Below, piece by piece: positions 35,605 to 38,840 of a stretch of 38,840 nucleotides of DNA (within the stretch, counting starts at the first letter, position 1; each line of letters starts with the position of its first letter). This DNA comes from Acidocella sp. (GTDB taxonomy: Bacteria; Pseudomonadota; Alphaproteobacteria; Acetobacterales; Acetobacteraceae): positions 1 to 38,840 of the forward strand of contig NZ_JABEVC010000135.1 in assembly GCF_013044125.1 (NCBI RefSeq), read 5' to 3'. A program made the translations under genes and the position numbers. Below the pieces are notes generated by a model that did no database searches, was not told the DNA's origin, and saw nothing but the letters and a program-made list of their open reading frames with translations.

Positions 35605-36645
35605 ATGGAAACGATCTTCAGCCCGAACCATCGATTGCACGAGAGCCCCGGTGAGCTGCTGCACGACGGTTATGTACCCGCCTTCGAGAAGCCCGAGCGC
35701 GCCGAACTGGTACTCGCGCGCGTCAAAGAGACCGGTCTCGGCCCTGTCAGCCCCGAGGCACACTATGAATTGGATAGTATCCTGCGCGTGCACGATGCGG
35801 GCCTGGTCGCCTTGTTGCAGAGCGCCGCGGCGGAATGGCGCGCGCTTAACCGCCCGGGTTGCGCCATCCCCTTTACCTGGGCCACGCGCGGCATGCGGCA
35901 GGACCGTATCCCCACCGGCCTTGATGGCCGCCTATCCTATTATGGGTTCGACGCCGGCACCCCTATCACCCCAACCAGCTGGCAGGCGATCAAATCCTCG
36001 GTGGACGTCGCGCTCACCGCGACCGCGCGCATCACCAACGGCGCCCGGTCTGTCTTTGGCCTTTGCCGCCCGCCGGGCCACCACGCCGGTTCAGACCATT
36101 ACGGCGGCTATTGCTTTCTCAACAACGCCGCTATCGCGGCCCAACATTTTTTGGATGGCGGGGCATCTCGCGTAGCAATCCTTGATGTCGATTATCACCA
36201 CGGCAACGGCACGCAGCAGATCTTCTATGGCCGTAATGACGTGCTGGTCGTCAACATTCATGCCGGCCCGGACCATGAATATCCCTTCCGCCTCGGTTGG
36301 GCCGATGAGACCGGCGCACAGGCGGGCGAGGGGTTCAATCTGAATCTACCGCTTCCGGCGGGGACAAATTGGCAAGGCTGGTCGCAAGCGCTGGAGACGG
36401 GGCTCCGGCGGATCGCCGTCTTTGGCGCCGATGTGCTCGTGGTCTCGCTCGGCGTCGATACCTACAAAGGCGACCCGATCTCGCAATTCCGGCTGGAGCA
36501 TGATGATTTCACCCGCATGGGCGCCCGTATCGCGAGTCTGGGAAAACCCACAGTGTTCCTGATGGAAGGCGGCTACGCCGTGGCGGAGATCGGCATTAAC
36601 GCCGTTAACGTCCTCACCGGATTTGAGGGGGCAGCCCGGTTGTAG
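35605..36645 (+). CDS. acetylpolyamine amidohydrolase (class II histone deacetylase family)
   Basis: 'LCRPPGHHAGSDHYGGYCFLNNAAIAAQ', 'AILDVDYHHGNGTQQIFY', 'VSLGVDTYKGDPIS', 'FLMEGGYAVAEIGINAVNVLTGF'; ATG at 35605. Confidence 0.92.
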   Translation: METIFSPNHRLHESPGELLHDGYVPAFEKPERAELVLARVKETGLGPVSPEAHYELDSILRVHDAGLVALLQSAAAEWRALNRPGCAIPFTWATRGMRQDRIPTGLDGRLSYYGFDAGTPITPTSWQAIKSSVDVALTATARITNGARSVFGLCRPPGHHAGSDHYGGYCFLNNAAIAAQHFLDGGASRVAILDVDYHHGNGTQQIFYGRNDVLVVNIHAGPDHEYPFRLGWADETGAQAGEGFNLNLPLPAGTNWQGWSQALETGLRRIAVFGADVLVVSLGVDTYKGDPISQFRLEHDDFTRMGARIASLGKPTVFLMEGGYAVAEIGINAVNVLTGFEGAARL

Positions 36646-36661
36646 AGCATGGGCGTGTGAT

Positions 36662-36679
36662 GCGCTCCACATGGAGCGC
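36662..36679. terminator. hairpin between convergent genes (weak terminator candidate)
   Basis: GCGCTCC-ACAT-GGAGCGC perfect 7-bp stem; no clear T-tract. Confidence 0.4.
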
Positions 36680-36691
36680 GCCGCAATGGCC

Positions 36692-37618
36692 TCAGCCGCG
36701 CAGAACGCGCTTGATGCCATCCAGCGCGAGAAACCCCATGGCATCGCGCGCCTCCACTGTAGCGCTGCCGATATGCGGCAGCAGCACGGCATTTTCCAGT
36801 TCAAGATACCCGGGATGAAGATTGGGCTCATTGTTGTAAACATCCAGGCCCGCCGCCAGAACATGGCCTGAGCGCAGCGCCGCGATCAGCGCATCATCAT
36901 CCACCGCGCTTCCCCGTCCGGTGTTCACCACCACGGCGCCAGGTTTGAGCATGCCGATCCGCCCGGCATTCAACCAGTACATGGTGTCCGCTCCACCTGG
37001 TGCATTGATCGACAGGAAATCAATCGCGCCTAAAAAGCTGGCGTCATCCTCATGGTAGTGGGCCCCAAGCTCCAACTCCGGTGGCAGCCGGTTGCGGTTG
37101 CGGTAATGTATTGCCATCCCCAAACCTCGGGCCATGCCCGCCAGCTCCCGCCCGATGCGCCCCATGCCAAAAATGCCGAGCACTTTGCCCGCAACCCCGT
37201 GCCCCAGATGAAACGTGGGCGAGATCCCCGGCCATTTTCCCGCGCGCAACAGGCGCTCACCCTCGCCGGCGCGGCGGGCCGCCATGAGCATCAAGGTCAG
37301 CGCCAGTTCCGCCGTGGCGGTGTTGAGCACATCGGGCGTATTGCAAATTTCAATTCCTCGCGCGGCTGCGGCGGCGAGGTCTATATGTTCCTGCCCGACA
37401 CTGTAGGTCGCGATCACTTTTATGCTGGCAGGCAGCTGGGCGATCAACACGGCGTCAAACTTATCGGCCGGGGTGCATAAAATCGCATTCACGCCGGTAA
37501 GATTTTCCAGCAGTACCGCCGGGTCAAAAACTCCTTCGAGATCAAGCTGCCGCACCTCGTGTTCGCGTGCCGCGCGAGTCGCCACGGCTGGGGGCGTTTT
37601 GCGGGTGATCAGCAGCAT
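36692..37618 (-). CDS. D-2-hydroxyacid dehydrogenase (glyoxylate/hydroxypyruvate reductase-like)
   Basis: 'GKVLGIFGMGRIGRELAGMARGLGM', 'VVVNTGRGSAVDDDALIAALRSGHVLAAGLDVYNNEP', 'LLPHIGSAT'. Confidence 0.92.
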   Translation of the reverse strand: MLLITRKTPPAVATRAAREHEVRQLDLEGVFDPAVLLENLTGVNAILCTPADKFDAVLIAQLPASIKVIATYSVGQEHIDLAAAAARGIEICNTPDVLNTATAELALTLMLMAARRAGEGERLLRAGKWPGISPTFHLGHGVAGKVLGIFGMGRIGRELAGMARGLGMAIHYRNRNRLPPELELGAHYHEDDASFLGAIDFLSINAPGGADTMYWLNAGRIGMLKPGAVVVNTGRGSAVDDDALIAALRSGHVLAAGLDVYNNEPNLHPGYLELENAVLLPHIGSATVEARDAMGFLALDGIKRVLRG

Positions 37619-37718
37619 TTTTTACCTCCCTGTTGGTGAAATCACCATAAACGCGTTCATTCGCAGGGCCAAGCGCAGCGGTTTTTGCTGGTACTACAGA
37701 GGAGAGGGAGGTTGACGG

Positions 37719-38465
37719 TCAGGCGATTGCGCGTGCGTGCGTGTCAGCCAAAGTGGAGAGGGTGCGGGAGGTGGCATCAGGCTGGATATCCTGGCGGTGG
37801 TCGATCACCATGTAGCCGCGGCCCCAGTTCGTTTCAATGAAATCCTCAACACCCATGGCCTGGAGCTTTTTGCGGATTTTGCAAATGAAGACATCGATGA
37901 TTTTCGGGTTCGGTTCGTCCAGCCCGCCGTAGAGATGGTCCAGAATAGCCTCCTTGCTCAGCACGACGCCTTTGCGCAATGCCAGAATTTCAGCGATCTG
38001 GTACTCCTTTTTGGTCAGGGTAACGGGCTTGCCTTTCGCGTAGATTTTTTTCGCGTTCATGTTGATTTCAACAGAGCCGATGCGCAGCGCGTTTTCCTGG
38101 AAGCCACGGCTGCGGCGAATGAGATTCTGCACCTTCATGAAGATTTCCTCATGCGAAAGGGCGTCGACAATCAGATCATCCGCTCCGGCCTGGAGCACGC
38201 GCAGGCGGGCTGCCTCGTTCATGGTGCGGGCGACCGCCACGATCGGTGCGCGCAGCCGCGCTAGGCGGAGTTTACGCACGATATCCAGATCGCCCAGCCG
38301 CTCCTCCGACAGGCGGAGCAGAACCGCGTCGTAATCGTAAAACTTGATCAGATCGAGGGCTTCCTCGGGGTCGTTGGTTTCATCGACGATGGCGAGACGT
38401 GAGCGCAAGAATGCGGTTAAAAGATCTTTTTTATTGGAGATAGTCTCAAAAGATAGGATTTTCAT
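37719..38465 (-). CDS. CtrA-like OmpR-family regulator with degenerate receiver domain
   Basis: DNA-binding domain 'VTLTKKEYQIAEILALRKGVVLSKEAILDHLYGGLDEPNPKIIDVFICKIRKKLQAMGVEDFIETNWGRGYMV' closely resembles CtrA; ATG at 38465 with AGGAGGT-like SD. Confidence 0.9.
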   Translation of the reverse strand: MKILSFETISNKKDLLTAFLRSRLAIVDETNDPEEALDLIKFYDYDAVLLRLSEERLGDLDIVRKLRLARLRAPIVAVARTMNEAARLRVLQAGADDLIVDALSHEEIFMKVQNLIRRSRGFQENALRIGSVEINMNAKKIYAKGKPVTLTKKEYQIAEILALRKGVVLSKEAILDHLYGGLDEPNPKIIDVFICKIRKKLQAMGVEDFIETNWGRGYMVIDHRQDIQPDATSRTLSTLADTHARAIA

Positions 38466-38714
38466 GTAAACCTCCAGGTCATTGAGGCAATTGTACAACT
38501 ACAGGAAGTATTGGTCAATAAATTTGTTTAACCTTCGCGTGAAACGTGTTAAAATTAAGAATTTATAAATAAAATCGGCCAATGCGGAGTCGTGACGCGA
38601 TGCCGGGGAGTATTCGGAGGTTGAAGAAATGGCGAATATACGCCGTTTTTTGAGAAAACCTCGAAACCGGGAGCGGATCCCGGCGCGGCGGATTTTGTGG
38701 GAGGCGGACACGAA

Positions 38715-38739
38715 AACAGCGCCCTTGAGGGGCGCCGTT
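38715..38739 (-). terminator. rho-independent terminator for minus-strand gene at 38776
   Basis: On minus strand: AACGGCGCCC-CTCAA-GGGCGCTGTT followed by TTCG. Confidence 0.65.
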
Positions 38740-38775
38740 TAGTGGCTTCAGGCTGTTTTCCGCTGGGGGGTTAAA

Positions 38776-38840
38776 TTATTTTGATTTTAGCAGGTCGCGG
38801 ATTTCACCCAGCAGGTTTTCGGTCGGCGTGGGGATGGGCG
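38776..38840 (-). CDS. mscL: probable large-conductance mechanosensitive channel MscL, C-terminus only
   Basis: Minus-strand reading frame to the window edge ends ...PIPTPTENLLGEIRDLLKSK*, resembling the MscL C-terminal 'LLxEIRDLLK' tail. Confidence 0.6.
   Translation of the reverse strand, partial: PIPTPTENLLGEIRDLLKSK

Noticed and set aside
36758-36771. TGTAGCGCTGCCGA, partial match to the LacI operator
   Set aside because: Inside a coding region with several mismatches; a similar GTAGCGCT match near 9340 is also intragenic.
38587-38591. GAGTC (CcrM GANTC) site upstream of the CtrA-like gene
   Set aside because: A single 5-mer is expected by chance; not evidence of cell-cycle control by itself.
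38499-38711. 70-aa minus-strand ORF upstream of the CtrA-like gene
   Set aside because: Spans the AT-rich promoter region; no recognisable domain or good RBS.

Overview
This window looks like a high-GC alphaproteobacterial chromosome segment (Acetobacteraceae-like by inference from gene content; not tested). It divides into these blocks. (1) ~1-7.9 kb: one end of an aryl-polyene/xanthomonadin-like pigment cluster with FabF-type KS, KS/CLF-like protein, hotdog dehydratase, FabG, GT2, halogenase-like flavoprotein and XanB2/FkbO-type chorismatase. (2) ~8-20.6 kb: a LacI-regulated sugar/acid-sugar catabolic locus with an Lsr/Rbs-like ABC transporter, two extra dehydrogenases and an OtnK/OtnI/LtnD/OtnC tetronate module. 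Three near-identical TGGTAGCGCTA(T/C)CA operators link its halves. (3) ~20.7-27.8 kb: glycerate 2-kinase, LldP/GlcA-type permease and GlcDEF. (4) ~28-33.2 kb: the most interesting block, an operon-like array of O2-independent ubiquinone genes ubiT-ubiU-ubiV followed by a double-YjgF/chorismatase-like protein and two tandem 2OG-Fe(II)-oxygenase-like genes. A perfect FNR-type site (TTGATTCAGATCAA) precedes it. (5) ~33.4-38.84 kb: a degenerate GGDEF-EAL protein, IS21-like and ISL3-like transposase remnants, an acetylpolyamine amidohydrolase, a D-2-hydroxyacid dehydrogenase, a CtrA-like regulator whose receiver has lost the phospho-acceptor Asp, and the 3' end of a probable mscL. No tRNA, rRNA or CRISPR array was recognised. 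All assignments come from reading sequence and remembered family motifs; no database search was run.
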